Positions 9,943 through 19,268 of a stretch of 64,000 bases of DNA are shown here, piece after piece (the stretch's first letter is position 1; each line of letters starts with the position of its first letter). The notes under the pieces are model-generated. The model was not told the DNA's origin, made no database searches, and worked only from the letters and a program-made list of their open reading frames with translations. Source of the DNA: Tritrichomonas musculus (taxonomy: Eukaryota; Parabasalia; Tritrichomonadida; Tritrichomonadidae); contig JAPFFF010000016.1 in assembly GCA_039105265.1 (NCBI GenBank), positions 1,550,001 through 1,614,000 on the forward strand, given 5' to 3'. Both the position numbers and the translations under genes were made by a program.

Positions 9943-11546
9943 ACGTAATCTAATTTATATCTTGGTATCATTTGTATTTTTCCATTTTTACCGTTAACAT
10001 TACCTTTAACTTCATATAATCCATTCTTGAAACCAATAACTTTAAATTCACCGGGTTGAATTATTGACCGTCTTTTACCCATTGTGTCTTTTTCGTTATA
10101 AACTTTAACACTTACACCTTCATTTATTCTAAATCCGGGACTATTCATTACTTTCCAATTCTCCTGACATATTCGCCTTACTATATACTCCTCTAATTCA
10201 GAATCATCATTTACCATTTTCGGTGTTACTTCAAAGCCTGCCCATTTACTTAAACCTTTATGTGGTGCATTATTATATTGATTAACTATTTCATCCATAA
10301 CATTTGGTGTAATTACGCCAACTTTCATCACATATGCCATATCTCTAATACTCCTAATTACTCTATCAATAACGCCCAAACTTCCATGTAATGGATCACT
10401 TTTAACTGCTTTCTGTTCTTTATTCATGAAATCGGGATAATTTCCCATTACTTGTCTTTCAACTGGTTTAAAATCAATTCCTCGTGAATTATAAAATGAC
10501 TCCCACGCTAATTTTGAATTAAAACTTTTTTCACCATCACCCGTTAAATGTTTTACATTCATTCCTTTTTCAATCATTCTATTTAATGCTCTCAAATATG
10601 AAACACTACTTTTTAAATTCTGTTTTGTAAATGTTTTATCATCAATCATATCATTTAATAACTCCACATATAAATATTTAGTGTTTGCATTTATTGCAAC
10701 TAAATAAGCCAGTTTTCCAACGAACATTAAATCAATAATCCATGTATTCCTTGCTGTGCATTTATGAAGTTGATAATTTTTAATATTTCTTTTCAAATCA
10801 AATGATGACTTTATTTTTCCATCACTTACTTTCATTTCTGGATTAATTAATTTTAAGGCATTAACTTTATCTTTACTTTTATAACCAATCAACCCCGTTA
10901 ATTCATTTTCATCATAATTTATCGTTGTTCCCGGTTGTTTAAAATATTTCTTTTTATAATCTTCATACCAATTATTAATTGAACGTCTACCTCTATTCCA
11001 TCCACTAGTAACTCTTACAAAATCATCATATGTTAATAAATTATCATTCATATGTTCAACAACAAATTTATCTAATTTATCACCAAACGTTTTTTTTCTT
11101 ACTTTTGGTTCACTCTTGTGCTCATTTTCATATTCTCTTTCATATTCATCATAAATGTTTCTTATATCTTCATCCAATAATGGCTGAAAATATTTTAAAC
11201 GTTTAACTTGTACAAATGATAATTTATTTTTGTTTTTATATACTTTACTCATTAAATCCTCTCTTGCTATTCTCACTGCTTCTTCATAATCTGCCATTCG
11301 TTTATGTTCCTTTTCTACTTTACGTCTATGTTCTTCATCCTTTACTATATCACGAATGGTTAAGTAATGAATTATATAGAAATTGTTTATATGTTGAGCT
11401 GGAATTTTCACTTTCAAATATTTTTCACAATAATGATTTATATAATATTTCACTTGTTCCTCAAATTTATTCGGTTCATACTTTTTTATCTTACTTGTCA
11501 CATATGAAATTATTCCATCTGTGTTATTAAATAATGTTTCAGTCAT
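9939..11546 (-). CDS. int: Maverick integrase (rve/DDE type)
   Basis: A 535-residue retrovirus-type integrase that should insert the element into host DNA. The RNase H-like core spans residues about 262-410, with the first catalytic Asp in WIIDLM (D272), the second in HLTGDGEKSF (D337) and the third acidic position in the GVIDRVIRSIRD helix near residue 394. A basic, HTH-like region (about 150-215) precedes the core, and a C-terminal SH3-like beta domain (about 475-535, INEGVSVKVYNEKDT) follows, as in other Maverick and Ty3-type integrases. It is convergent with polB (4-bp overlap of stops) and divergent from the small 76-residue gene across about 105 bp. The start was chosen as the only ATG before the conserved N-terminus. 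Confidence 0.93.
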   Translation of the reverse strand: MTETLFNNTDGIISYVTSKIKKYEPNKFEEQVKYYINHYCEKYLKVKIPAQHINNFYIIHYLTIRDIVKDEEHRRKVEKEHKRMADYEEAVRIAREDLMSKVYKNKNKLSFVQVKRLKYFQPLLDEDIRNIYDEYEREYENEHKSEPKVRKKTFGDKLDKFVVEHMNDNLLTYDDFVRVTSGWNRGRRSINNWYEDYKKKYFKQPGTTINYDENELTGLIGYKSKDKVNALKLINPEMKVSDGKIKSSFDLKRNIKNYQLHKCTARNTWIIDLMFVGKLAYLVAINANTKYLYVELLNDMIDDKTFTKQNLKSSVSYLRALNRMIEKGMNVKHLTGDGEKSFNSKLAWESFYNSRGIDFKPVERQVMGNYPDFMNKEQKAVKSDPLHGSLGVIDRVIRSIRDMAYVMKVGVITPNVMDEIVNQYNNAPHKGLSKWAGFEVTPKMVNDDSELEEYIVRRICQENWKVMNSPGFRINEGVSVKVYNEKDTMGKRRSIIQPGEFKVIGFKNGLYEVKGNVNGKNGKIQMIPRYKLDYV

Positions 11547-11626
11547 GTTTTAAAATAAATTAAATTAAAGATATTTGATGATTTCATGAATGCAAAAATA
11601 ATTATTTAGTTTATTTTTCATAAATT

Positions 11627-11638
11627 AAATTTTTTATC
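11627..11638 (+). promoter_or_regulatory. AAATTTTTTATC box before small basic gene
   Basis: AAATTTTTTATC about 14 bases before the ATG at 11652, in the 105-bp region shared with the divergent integrase gene. It is a variant of the box found before other Maverick genes. Confidence 0.3.
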
Positions 11639-11651
11639 TCATAATAAAAAT

Positions 11652-11882
11652 ATGTCTCAAACATTACCACCCCTTAAACAACGTCATGAACGTAAAACAT
11701 TTGCTACTCCAACACTGAAACTCATAAATTCACGTCTTCAATATTATAGAAAAGTATTAAGTCAACCTGAACCAACAACGGAGAAAGGAAAACTTAGTCG
11801 TCGAAGAATTCAAAATAAATATGATCAATGTATGAAAGTAAGACAATTATTAAACAGAGCTGTTAAGAACCTTTATCTTTAA
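11652..11882 (+). CDS. small basic protein of the Maverick, unknown
   Basis: A 76-residue protein rich in Lys, Arg and Gln (LKQRHERKTFATPTLKLINS near the start, SRRRIQNKYDQCMKVRQLLN near the end). It is predicted mostly helical with no membrane segment or Cys pairs. The charge would suit nucleic-acid binding or a structural role inside a particle, but I do not recognise the family. It is divergent from the integrase and its 3' end overlaps the convergent 78-residue gene by 20 bp. It starts at the first ATG after an upstream T-rich box. It is probably real because it has a Maverick-style upstream box and fits the dense gene packing. Confidence 0.6.
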   Translation: MSQTLPPLKQRHERKTFATPTLKLINSRLQYYRKVLSQPEPTTEKGKLSRRRIQNKYDQCMKVRQLLNRAVKNLYL

Positions 11883-12099
11883 CATTTCTATCGTAATATC
11901 CGTCACTACCGAAATACTCCAACGCTGGATTATTTGAATTATCAAATTTAGGTAATATTTTTGCAACATTACCAACAACAGGTAACTTTTCCATTATTGA
12001 TTTTGTTTTATTCCATCCAAATTTGAAGCCATCACTAAAATCTTTAGCAAATGATTTAACTTTACCTGCCAACTTTTTAAACCAACTACCAAAAGCCAT
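11863..12099 (-). CDS. small MAFGSWFK protein 1, candidate minor virion protein
   Basis: A 78-residue protein starting MAFGSWFKKLAGKVKSFAKD, followed by an amphipathic helix and a SIMEKLPVVGNVAKILP segment. The same eight N-terminal residues open the 102-residue protein at 23710, so the two are paralogues or share an N-terminal targeting or membrane-active helix. Small proteins with an N-terminal amphipathic helix and a Gly/Val/Pro-rich segment are known among adenovirus-like minor capsid proteins (pVI/pX-like) and phage membrane-lytic proteins; assigning that role here is inference. It overlaps the convergent small gene by 20 bp and diverges from the 234-residue gene across 78 bp. Confidence 0.65.
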   Translation of the reverse strand: MAFGSWFKKLAGKVKSFAKDFSDGFKFGWNKTKSIMEKLPVVGNVAKILPKFDNSNNPALEYFGSDGYYDRNVKDKGS

Positions 12100-12158
12100 A
12101 AATGAAGTTCTCGAATTGAAACCTTTAATTTGAATTAAAAATAAAATTGATGAAGTAA

Positions 12159-12169
12159 TATTTTTATTT
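12159..12169 (+). promoter_or_regulatory. TATTTTTATTT box before the 234-residue gene
   Basis: A T-rich box 9-19 bases before the ATG at 12178, matching the recurrent Maverick upstream box. It lies in a 78-bp divergent intergenic region. Confidence 0.35.
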
Positions 12170-12177
12170 AAAAATAA

Positions 12178-12882
12178 ATGTGTGCATTAAGACAAGCAAG
12201 AATTTTGAGCAGTGAGACTGATAATACTATTAAGCAAGAGCAACAAACCAGTGTTAACATTAACATTAAACCATCAGCTAAACCTCGACCTCAAACAGTT
12301 CGGGCATTCTGCCCTCAGGAGCATAGCTCCGTTCCGTTATATCCTAATGTTCAACCTCTTAACCCTAACGTAAATTTTACTCAAGCGAACCAACCCATGG
12401 ATACGTCACAGGAGGATCTTCGTTCCGCGACCTACGGTCTTGGTCAAACTTTATATATTCCGACAACGACGGATTCGAATTATCAATCTCAACCTCAAAC
12501 AAGCAACAACTCCCCATTAATTCTAGACAAAGGTATTGCAGATATCGGAAATGAAATTGAGGATTTAGAAAAGAAAAATCAATTTTTACAAATGTTAGTT
12601 GAAATGTATGAATCAAACCCGTTAAAAATAAATGCTTACGTTGTTTGTGAAAGTAAGTTATTAATGAACATGATAAAGTTATTAACCGATTGTGAAAAAG
12701 TTGATTTAGTACTTAATGAAGATATCGGATGTAGTGGATGCACGACAAAATCAAACAAAATCATTTATGTTTCAAAAATATTGATTACTAAAGACGGAAA
12801 AACTAGTGAACTCAAATATGATTACAATGAAGTTTATAGCCAATTTGTTAAATATGGAATTAGTTTGAAAATGACGTATTAA
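12178..12882 (+). CDS. 234-residue Maverick protein, unknown
   Basis: The N-terminal 125 residues are low-complexity and rich in Gln, Asn, Pro and Ser (probably disordered). They are followed by a short coiled-coil stretch (IEDLEKKNQFLQMLVEMYES, about 140-160) and a compact C-terminal domain with Cys residues (C154-region to CGCTT-like CSGC near 195) and beta-like segments. I do not recognise the family. Two GC-rich triloop hairpins (12302-12314 and 12318-12330) lie in tandem inside the disordered part, where added residues would be tolerated. It is convergent with the fibre-like gene, with a 35-bp gap between stops. Confidence 0.75.
   Translation: MCALRQARILSSETDNTIKQEQQTSVNINIKPSAKPRPQTVRAFCPQEHSSVPLYPNVQPLNPNVNFTQANQPMDTSQEDLRSATYGLGQTLYIPTTTDSNYQSQPQTSNNSPLILDKGIADIGNEIEDLEKKNQFLQMLVEMYESNPLKINAYVVCESKLLMNMIKLLTDCEKVDLVLNEDIGCSGCTTKSNKIIYVSKILITKDGKTSELKYDYNEVYSQFVKYGISLKMTY
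12302..12330. repeat. tandem pair of GC triloop hairpins
   Basis: GGGCA and TGCCC flank the loop TTC (12302-12314). Three bases later GGAGC and GCTCC flank the loop ATA (12318-12330). Both stems are perfect 5-bp GC-rich palindromes inside coding sequence that is otherwise about 65-70% AT. Confidence 0.75.
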
Positions 12883-12917
12883 ATTATGTTTTAAATACGG
12901 ATCTTTTGATCCAGCCT

Positions 12918-15900
12918 TCAAGATTTGAAGACAGCTAACATTTTATCATTTATTTTTGCTGTAATCACCCCCACCGTTGTTCTGTTTATTTTTGATGTAA
13001 TAGCTGTTTGACCAGTTAATGTTTTCAATTCTCCTTCATCAATGAAAACTTCATCACCAACTCCATAACATGACGTATCAGTAACTTTAACTAAATAATC
13101 ACCTCCTGAAGCAAATGTTACACATTTATTAGCTTCATCAATCTTAACACAAATTCCAACATACTCATTCCAGCTGCCATTAGTCTTTACTGAACATATG
13201 CAATCCGTTGTGTCATTTTCAGTGCTTTGAACCCATAAACTATCGACATATTTGTAAACCTTACCTGTCATATATACTGGTGCACCAATTACAAAATCAT
13301 TTATTGAATTCATTGATTCCTCGATTGGAGAGTAGTGGGTGATGGTTGTGTTGGATTGTGCACCGTAAATAGCAGCCTTGAATGTTGCTAAATACTCTCG
13401 GGACATGATTTGTCTTGAATATAGTTGTCTAGCATCTAATAATTCCTGAGTAGTTGTCCAGGGATATCCAAATATTGGGAAGCTATATGTAAGTGTACTT
13501 GATGTTATATCATCAGTGCCTTCATAATATAGTGGGAATTTGAAATTGTCGAAATACACAGTCCTCTGATGTAATACTATTACTATGTTATGGGGATTTC
13601 CATCTGTATCACGGAATAACACCCTTATTTCACAACATAGTGCATATTCACTTACTATGTATTCCAGTTTAATCACATTATCTACAAGTTTTAGATAACG
13701 AATTGATATATCCGAGGACCCCTCCTCAATTGGACTGCAATCAATAGCACACCTTTTTATTAGCTGCTCATCTGTAACAGCATTCGACTGCAATGCATAT
13801 TTGCCTTCAGCCACGTCCTTGGTCTCATACTTATCTAATTCATATGCTAATTCATCTTCATCAACGAACATCTCATCAGCTTGGGTACTAGTGTAATATG
13901 GTGTTAAATCAACTGGTTCAGGTAATTCACTCTTCAAAGCATAATTATCTTTTACGAAATTCATATTTGGAATACAATATTCGTCATAAATATCAGGTTT
14001 GTATGAATAACTTACTGATTCTAAATTGGCATTATAGTTATCATTATATCTGAATGATCCAGCGTAATAGCGATAATAAATAGACAAAGTATTTTCATCT
14101 TTCATGTAATAATAATATTCTGCGCCTTCACTATCATACAAATATTCTCCTGAAATATCTTCATTATTGCAAGAACCTTTTACTATTAATGATGATTTCT
14201 TTAATATGTTGCATAAATCTTCATTTAAATTTGTGATATTCGTTCTTCTATCTTCATCATTGGTTGTTCCGTTTACGAAGTATGTAGTGATTGATAATTC
14301 TTGAGTTATTTTCTCAGTTGATAATATGTCTTCTTTCTTCAAATAATTCTGGAGATTCGTAAGTTTCACATAATTGTTCTTTAAATGATCCTTCAATACA
14401 TTACCTAATACAACATGATTAGCATCCCATGTTAGTTCATCATTAGTTGTAAATCCATTAATGATAATGTCATTTCCATCATCATCATAAAACCTAAATA
14501 CTGTACCAGGACTGATTGAAATGAATGCATCAAGTTTATCATCATCAGTAATTCTGCCAATTTTCATGAAATCACCAATACGCATAACACCTCTGAATAT
14601 TGTTAAATTATCAAATTTAATGGGCTTAGCATGTGTAAATAATTCAAAGTATTTGTAATCATTAATGTTAGTACTTTCATTTCCACCTTCATCTTCATCA
14701 TAAATATGTAATCGTTTATACATGTCATCAATATTTCTCATTGATTGTTCATAATCTGCTTGTGAATTAATTTTAATAGCTGGAATAGGTCCTCCTGCCA
14801 TTGATCCATGCTCAACTGGTCGAGACGTTAATGATTCAATTGATGAATTTGTTTCTGCAGTATTTGAACTAGCCGTTTCTTCTGATAAATGTTCTATCTC
14901 AGGTTGTGATGTTCTTCGTCTAAAGAATTTTGTACCACAATTTTCAAATAACCATGATCCAGCCTTCCATCCAATACCAATTAATGTAGCACCCGTTAAT
15001 GCTACACTTAACCATTTGGTCCAACCATATTTCTCTTCTTGTCTAATAATTTGTTGCATTTTATTAATATCATTACGGTCTTGCGCTTCTTTTTCTTCAA
15101 CATCTTCAAGTCTACTATTCATTATTGTTACATTATTACCTAAATCATTAATTAAAAAGCTATGTGTTTCTATGTTTGATCCAATAACAATACCATCAGT
15201 TCTGATATTATGATTAGTTGTAAGATATGAACATGACTCAGGTTTAGGAATAATGTCATATGCTTGTTGATCAAATAAATAACCAAATGGATTAGTTCCT
15301 TTATCATATTTAATATCACCTTCAGGAATTTGATAAAAGAATCCTTCACGTAAATAAAGACGTAACTTATTGTTATCATAATTAGTTGTTTTAATTCTTT
15401 CATACATTGACAGCTCTAATGTTGAAATGTATATATCATTAAATAATATAACTTCATGATCAGCTTGACCATCAATACCATTACCAATAAATGCTTTAAT
15501 GTTAAATTCTTTATGTTCATTACCATCATGAGAAGTAAATGTTATCTTCATTTGACCATAACCAATATTCGTATCATCTGATGTATTATTGTATTTTAGT
15601 TTAAATTTAAGTAATCCACAACTGTCATCATTATAATTAAAGTCTTGTAATGAGGAATCAACTGAATTAGTTGAAAAATCAGTTAATGTTGCTCCTGTTG
15701 AGTCACTAATGAATTCAAATGAAATATTTTCAAACATGAATGTGTGATTATGAGTCATTATATCTGAAAGGCTTTGGTCATAACTTTGTTCCTTACGACC
15801 CCATTTCTTCTGTAAAGTCAATGTCAACTGTTCACAATTACTAATAATTAAACTATTCATTAATGGATCTTCTTTATCATATTTGTCAATCAAATCAGCG

Positions 15901-18710
15901 TTTTCTTTAACATGATAGAATACATTTCCACCATTCCATTTTGATTCGGACGAATGCCAATGGGAACTTTGTTCCCGTTCGGACGATCCTTCAGTAACGA
16001 TTAATTCTTTCTTTAAACTATAATGAAGACCAAATATTTTGTTATCAATGAATTCAAATGGTTGATTATTAGGTAATGCTTTAAATTTATCACTATCATG
16101 ACTATATCCGAAATCAATGTACCAATATTTAATACCATGAATGAGTTCAACACCGAAATCTTCAGGTTCATAAATGAATATTAATGGAGAACGATATAAT
16201 GTAAATGCATTATCAGCAATTAATTCTTTGCACTTAATAATATTTTCAGTTTTGATATTTGTTTTATCATAAATGATATCAATCATTAATTCACCACGTA
16301 AGAGTAAGTTTTTGAGATCAATTGACTTACTTGATATAATACCCGGTTGTTCATGATTTTCTGAATATTCAACAGTGTAATAATTAGAATTTGAGGAACT
16401 ATGTTTATCACTTCGGATTGCTGAAACCAATGAATTGTCCTTATTTTCAAATGTTATGTAAATGTTATATGTAACTATTGGTTTTATTACAGGATTATAA
16501 CCAAATATAAATAAAATTTTCTCTCCTAACACTTCATGATACTTTTCATAATTGTAATGAAACACTGGACCATTAAAGCATGATTCATTAAATATTTCTC
16601 TATCATAATCAACAATTTGTTTTTGATCAACTTTATATGTTATTAAAAACTTGTTGGGGTTATTTTTGTTACAAACATAAATAGTTGCTAGTGGATACAT
16701 TTCAGATGGTATATCATTTCCCCATTGATCCATCATATCATTAAAGTTAACATCCCATCCTTCAGTAGTTTTCATAAATATTGTAGGATAATCATTAGAT
16801 TTATAATGACCTGGTTCAGGATCTGGTGAAGGTTCATTAATTTCTTTAATAATTGGAATTGAATAAGAAGGTTTACCACTATTATTTTTGAAATTCATAA
16901 ATGAATATGTTTTATATGCAGGTGCGTCAGCATCAATGCTAAACTCAATTTTAACTTCATCTTTGAATAAGTCTTTATGTTGTTCATGATTGTAATGAAA
17001 TATTGAATTTGGTAAATCAACACTTCCTGATGGTAAATCTGAACCATGAATTGCAAACTTACCTGTTCCATCACTAATGAATATAGCTAATGGTTTCTTA
17101 TCTTTATCACAAACTCTTACTTCATAATTTTCAACAGTTAATGTTTGGGGATCTAATTCTTGAGCAATGTGTTTAATATCAAAATCACAACCTACTGCAT
17201 TAAATGTAACAATATCTATTGGTATATCTTCATTAACATTAATGAATGTAGAATTAATTTCATCATTGAATCCAGAACTTTCTATATCACATGAGTACAA
17301 ATCATTTCTGATAGCATTACAAACAACTGAATCAATAGGTTTACCATGTTGATCTTTAATATACGATGGTAAATGAACACGTAAAAACTCTGAATTTGGT
17401 GAAGATAAATTGAGATCATTAGGTATATCTGTTATTGTTAATAAATATAAATCATGTTCATCTGAATTAGTAACTGAATTAGTAACTGATGTATGATTAG
17501 AAGAAATTGATTCTTGCTTAATTGATGTATTAAAGTTCATTTCATAATCTGGATTCATACCTAAATTTTGAGTAAAGAATGATGTATCAAGCTTTTTATT
17601 AATGGTTTCTGAACCTGATAAAGTTTTGAGTTTAGGATATTTAACATCAATGACACACAATCTAATATCTTTCTTTGATGAATCCGTTGACACATTATGA
17701 AATTGAAGAGTTCCTTCTGGATTAGTAACAGCATCTTTAATATCAAACCATTTTTGATTAATAGATATGACATCATTACTGATTGATATTCCATCACCAG
17801 CTTTAAATGAAGGAGTAATTCCATTAATTACTTCTAATTGATTACTTGCGTTAACCTTAAGAGTTGAACCGTCAACATTAACATTAAATTTGTTATCTTG
17901 ATTTAATGAAAGAGCTGATCCAGCAGTATATGTTGGTATAGTTGGTTGTGGAACATTAAGAACACCATCTTCACATTTAATTGTTGTACCGTCAACACGA
18001 GCTTTAATGATTGCATTAACGTTGTCAATTTCAATTCCATCACCAGCAGAATATGTTTTACATTCATTAATGACGGTTAATTGATTCTGATCATTAACTT
18101 TAATTGTTGAATTATCAATTGAGACATCAAATTTGTTATCTGGATTTAATGTAAGACCTTTTCCTGCAGTATATGATGGTATAATTGGTTGAGGAACGGT
18201 TAATTGATTCTGCTCATTAACTTTAATTGTTGAATTATCAACATTAACGTCAAATTTGTTATCTGTATTTAATGCAAGAGCTGATCCAGCTTTATATGTT
18301 GGTATAGTTGGTTGCGGAACGGTTAATTGATTTTGTTCATTAATTCTAATTGTTGAATTATCAACATTAACGCCAAAAGTGTCTGTATTTAATGTTAATG
18401 CATTACCTGCTTTATATTCTTTACCAGTTCCGCCTCCATTAATAACTTCTAATTGATTTTTGTCATTAACTTTAATAGATGAACCATCAACGTTTGCATT
18501 AATTTGATCATTAATTATTTGAATTCCTTTTCCTCCTTTGTAATCAATACCACCTCCTCCACTTGATCCAGAATTAACAACGGATAGACATCCTTCATTA
18601 TTGAGACATAATGTTGAATCATACTTGACAGATATCATTCTATCCTCAAGTGATATTGCATGACCTGGTTTGTAATCAGTATTTTCATCGACGTTTTGTT
18701 TTGAATACAT
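12918..18710 (-). CDS. giant fibre-like protein with adenovirus-fibre-shaft-like repeats
   Basis: A 1930-residue protein, the largest of the element. Residues about 15-330 are eight degenerate repeats of 30-36 residues of the form G-x-x-L-x-L-N-x-D-x-x-F-x-V-x-V-D-x-S-T-I-K-V-N-x-x-N-Q-L-x-V, strikingly like the triple beta-spiral shaft of adenovirus fibre, spaced by PQPTIPTY-type linkers. The central part (about 330-1190) is acidic, aromatic-rich and unassigned. A short coiled coil (about 1195-1228) precedes one hydrophobic segment (about 1230-1255) followed by basic residues. Later parts contain phage-tail-fibre-like stretches (YALKSELP, YALQSNAVTDEQL). The C-terminus (about 1830-1930) is a beta-rich domain with GVGDEVFIDEGEL. 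It is divergent from the 119-residue gene across 41 bp. A trimeric host-attachment or surface protein is the best inference. Confidence 0.8.
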   Translation of the reverse strand: MYSKQNVDENTDYKPGHAISLEDRMISVKYDSTLCLNNEGCLSVVNSGSSGGGGIDYKGGKGIQIINDQINANVDGSSIKVNDKNQLEVINGGGTGKEYKAGNALTLNTDTFGVNVDNSTIRINEQNQLTVPQPTIPTYKAGSALALNTDNKFDVNVDNSTIKVNEQNQLTVPQPIIPSYTAGKGLTLNPDNKFDVSIDNSTIKVNDQNQLTVINECKTYSAGDGIEIDNVNAIIKARVDGTTIKCEDGVLNVPQPTIPTYTAGSALSLNQDNKFNVNVDGSTLKVNASNQLEVINGITPSFKAGDGISISNDVISINQKWFDIKDAVTNPEGTLQFHNVSTDSSKKDIRLCVIDVKYPKLKTLSGSETINKKLDTSFFTQNLGMNPDYEMNFNTSIKQESISSNHTSVTNSVTNSDEHDLYLLTITDIPNDLNLSSPNSEFLRVHLPSYIKDQHGKPIDSVVCNAIRNDLYSCDIESSGFNDEINSTFINVNEDIPIDIVTFNAVGCDFDIKHIAQELDPQTLTVENYEVRVCDKDKKPLAIFISDGTGKFAIHGSDLPSGSVDLPNSIFHYNHEQHKDLFKDEVKIEFSIDADAPAYKTYSFMNFKNNSGKPSYSIPIIKEINEPSPDPEPGHYKSNDYPTIFMKTTEGWDVNFNDMMDQWGNDIPSEMYPLATIYVCNKNNPNKFLITYKVDQKQIVDYDREIFNESCFNGPVFHYNYEKYHEVLGEKILFIFGYNPVIKPIVTYNIYITFENKDNSLVSAIRSDKHSSSNSNYYTVEYSENHEQPGIISSKSIDLKNLLLRGELMIDIIYDKTNIKTENIIKCKELIADNAFTLYRSPLIFIYEPEDFGVELIHGIKYWYIDFGYSHDSDKFKALPNNQPFEFIDNKIFGLHYSLKKELIVTEGSSEREQSSHWHSSESKWNGGNVFYHVKENADLIDKYDKEDPLMNSLIISNCEQLTLTLQKKWGRKEQSYDQSLSDIMTHNHTFMFENISFEFISDSTGATLTDFSTNSVDSSLQDFNYNDDSCGLLKFKLKYNNTSDDTNIGYGQMKITFTSHDGNEHKEFNIKAFIGNGIDGQADHEVILFNDIYISTLELSMYERIKTTNYDNNKLRLYLREGFFYQIPEGDIKYDKGTNPFGYLFDQQAYDIIPKPESCSYLTTNHNIRTDGIVIGSNIETHSFLINDLGNNVTIMNSRLEDVEEKEAQDRNDINKMQQIIRQEEKYGWTKWLSVALTGATLIGIGWKAGSWLFENCGTKFFRRRTSQPEIEHLSEETASSNTAETNSSIESLTSRPVEHGSMAGGPIPAIKINSQADYEQSMRNIDDMYKRLHIYDEDEGGNESTNINDYKYFELFTHAKPIKFDNLTIFRGVMRIGDFMKIGRITDDDKLDAFISISPGTVFRFYDDDGNDIIINGFTTNDELTWDANHVVLGNVLKDHLKNNYVKLTNLQNYLKKEDILSTEKITQELSITTYFVNGTTNDEDRRTNITNLNEDLCNILKKSSLIVKGSCNNEDISGEYLYDSEGAEYYYYMKDENTLSIYYRYYAGSFRYNDNYNANLESVSYSYKPDIYDEYCIPNMNFVKDNYALKSELPEPVDLTPYYTSTQADEMFVDEDELAYELDKYETKDVAEGKYALQSNAVTDEQLIKRCAIDCSPIEEGSSDISIRYLKLVDNVIKLEYIVSEYALCCEIRVLFRDTDGNPHNIVIVLHQRTVYFDNFKFPLYYEGTDDITSSTLTYSFPIFGYPWTTTQELLDARQLYSRQIMSREYLATFKAAIYGAQSNTTITHYSPIEESMNSINDFVIGAPVYMTGKVYKYVDSLWVQSTENDTTDCICSVKTNGSWNEYVGICVKIDEANKCVTFASGGDYLVKVTDTSCYGVGDEVFIDEGELKTLTGQTAITSKINRTTVGVITAKINDKMLAVFKS
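13714..13724. repeat. short GC triloop hairpin in the fibre-like gene
   Basis: GAGG and CCTC flank the loop ACC; a further CTC follows. The stem is only 4 bp, so on its own it would be weak. It is listed because it fits the series of triloop hairpins in this element. Confidence 0.35.
15962..15976. repeat. GC triloop hairpin in the fibre-like gene
   Basis: A perfect 6-bp stem, GGGAAC and GTTCCC, flanks the loop TTT inside the fibre-like coding sequence. The flanking bases are also unusually GC-rich for this element. Confidence 0.65.
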
Positions 18711-18751
18711 CTTTTAAATCAGGTAAAAATAATTTTTATAATAATTATAAA

Positions 18752-19111
18752 ATGTCTGTTGTAAAAACTTATTATTATGTACAAGGTGCAGGATTGAGCC
18801 CAACAAAATATTATGAAAGAAAATTTCCTCATCAATTCATAATAAGTCGGAACCCTAAGTTTATTCATGTTATTCATTGTAGATGCTTATTTAGTGATTC
18901 TATTGTAGGCGATATTATGTTACATTGTTCATTCATAGAAAGAGATAATTATTTAGATTCGTTTGTGTGCTTTACCAACACTATATTAACTAAATACAAA
19001 AAGTATGAAGTGACGAAACCTAAAGATACATTCAAGATATGGTTTACTGACTTAAATGGTAATCTTATTAATGTTCAACAGTTTGTATTAGAGCTAATGT
19101 TAGAGTTTTGA
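18752..19111 (+). CDS. 119-residue Maverick protein, unknown
   Basis: A 119-residue protein starting MSVVKTYYYVQGAGLSPTKY and ending KIWFTDLNGNLINVQQFVLELMLEF. A longer in-frame start exists at 18650, but it would lie inside the divergent fibre-like gene; the ATG at 18752 gives a normal Maverick arrangement with a 41-bp divergent spacer. The alternation of hydrophobic and polar residues suggests a beta-sandwich, and the final FTDLNGN...FVLEL block is a compact beta-strand pair. The family is unknown to me. Its position back-to-back with the fibre-like gene may mean the two are co-expressed or physically associated (for example a fibre base or penton-like protein), but nothing in the sequence proves that. 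Confidence 0.7.
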   Translation: MSVVKTYYYVQGAGLSPTKYYERKFPHQFIISRNPKFIHVIHCRCLFSDSIVGDIMLHCSFIERDNYLDSFVCFTNTILTKYKKYEVTKPKDTFKIWFTDLNGNLINVQQFVLELMLEF

Positions 19112-19168
19112 AGTAAAAATGAATGATTAAAAAATGACTGAAAACATTAATATTTTTGCTTTCCGTAA

Positions 19169-19244
19169 GGTAGTCCAGGTAGTCCAGGTAACCCGGGTTA
19201 CGAAATTAGTTTTAAAAATGTGGACAGTGAACATTTGAACAACA
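19169..19244 (+). repeat. 76-bp inverted repeat, copy downstream of helicase
   Basis: The copy lies between the 119-residue gene and the helicase stop and matches the reverse complement of 21641-21716 with one mismatch. It contains the perfect palindrome GTAACCCGGGTTAC and two GGTAGTCC words, and ends in a TGTGGACAGTGAACATTTG stretch. It is much more GC-rich than the surroundings. Confidence 0.9.
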
Positions 19245-19268
19245 TTTACGATAAAAATAAAGTAAAAT

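Noticed and set aside
11216-11530. 104-codon plus frame opposite the integrase
   Set aside because: Shadow of the integrase gene on the other strand.
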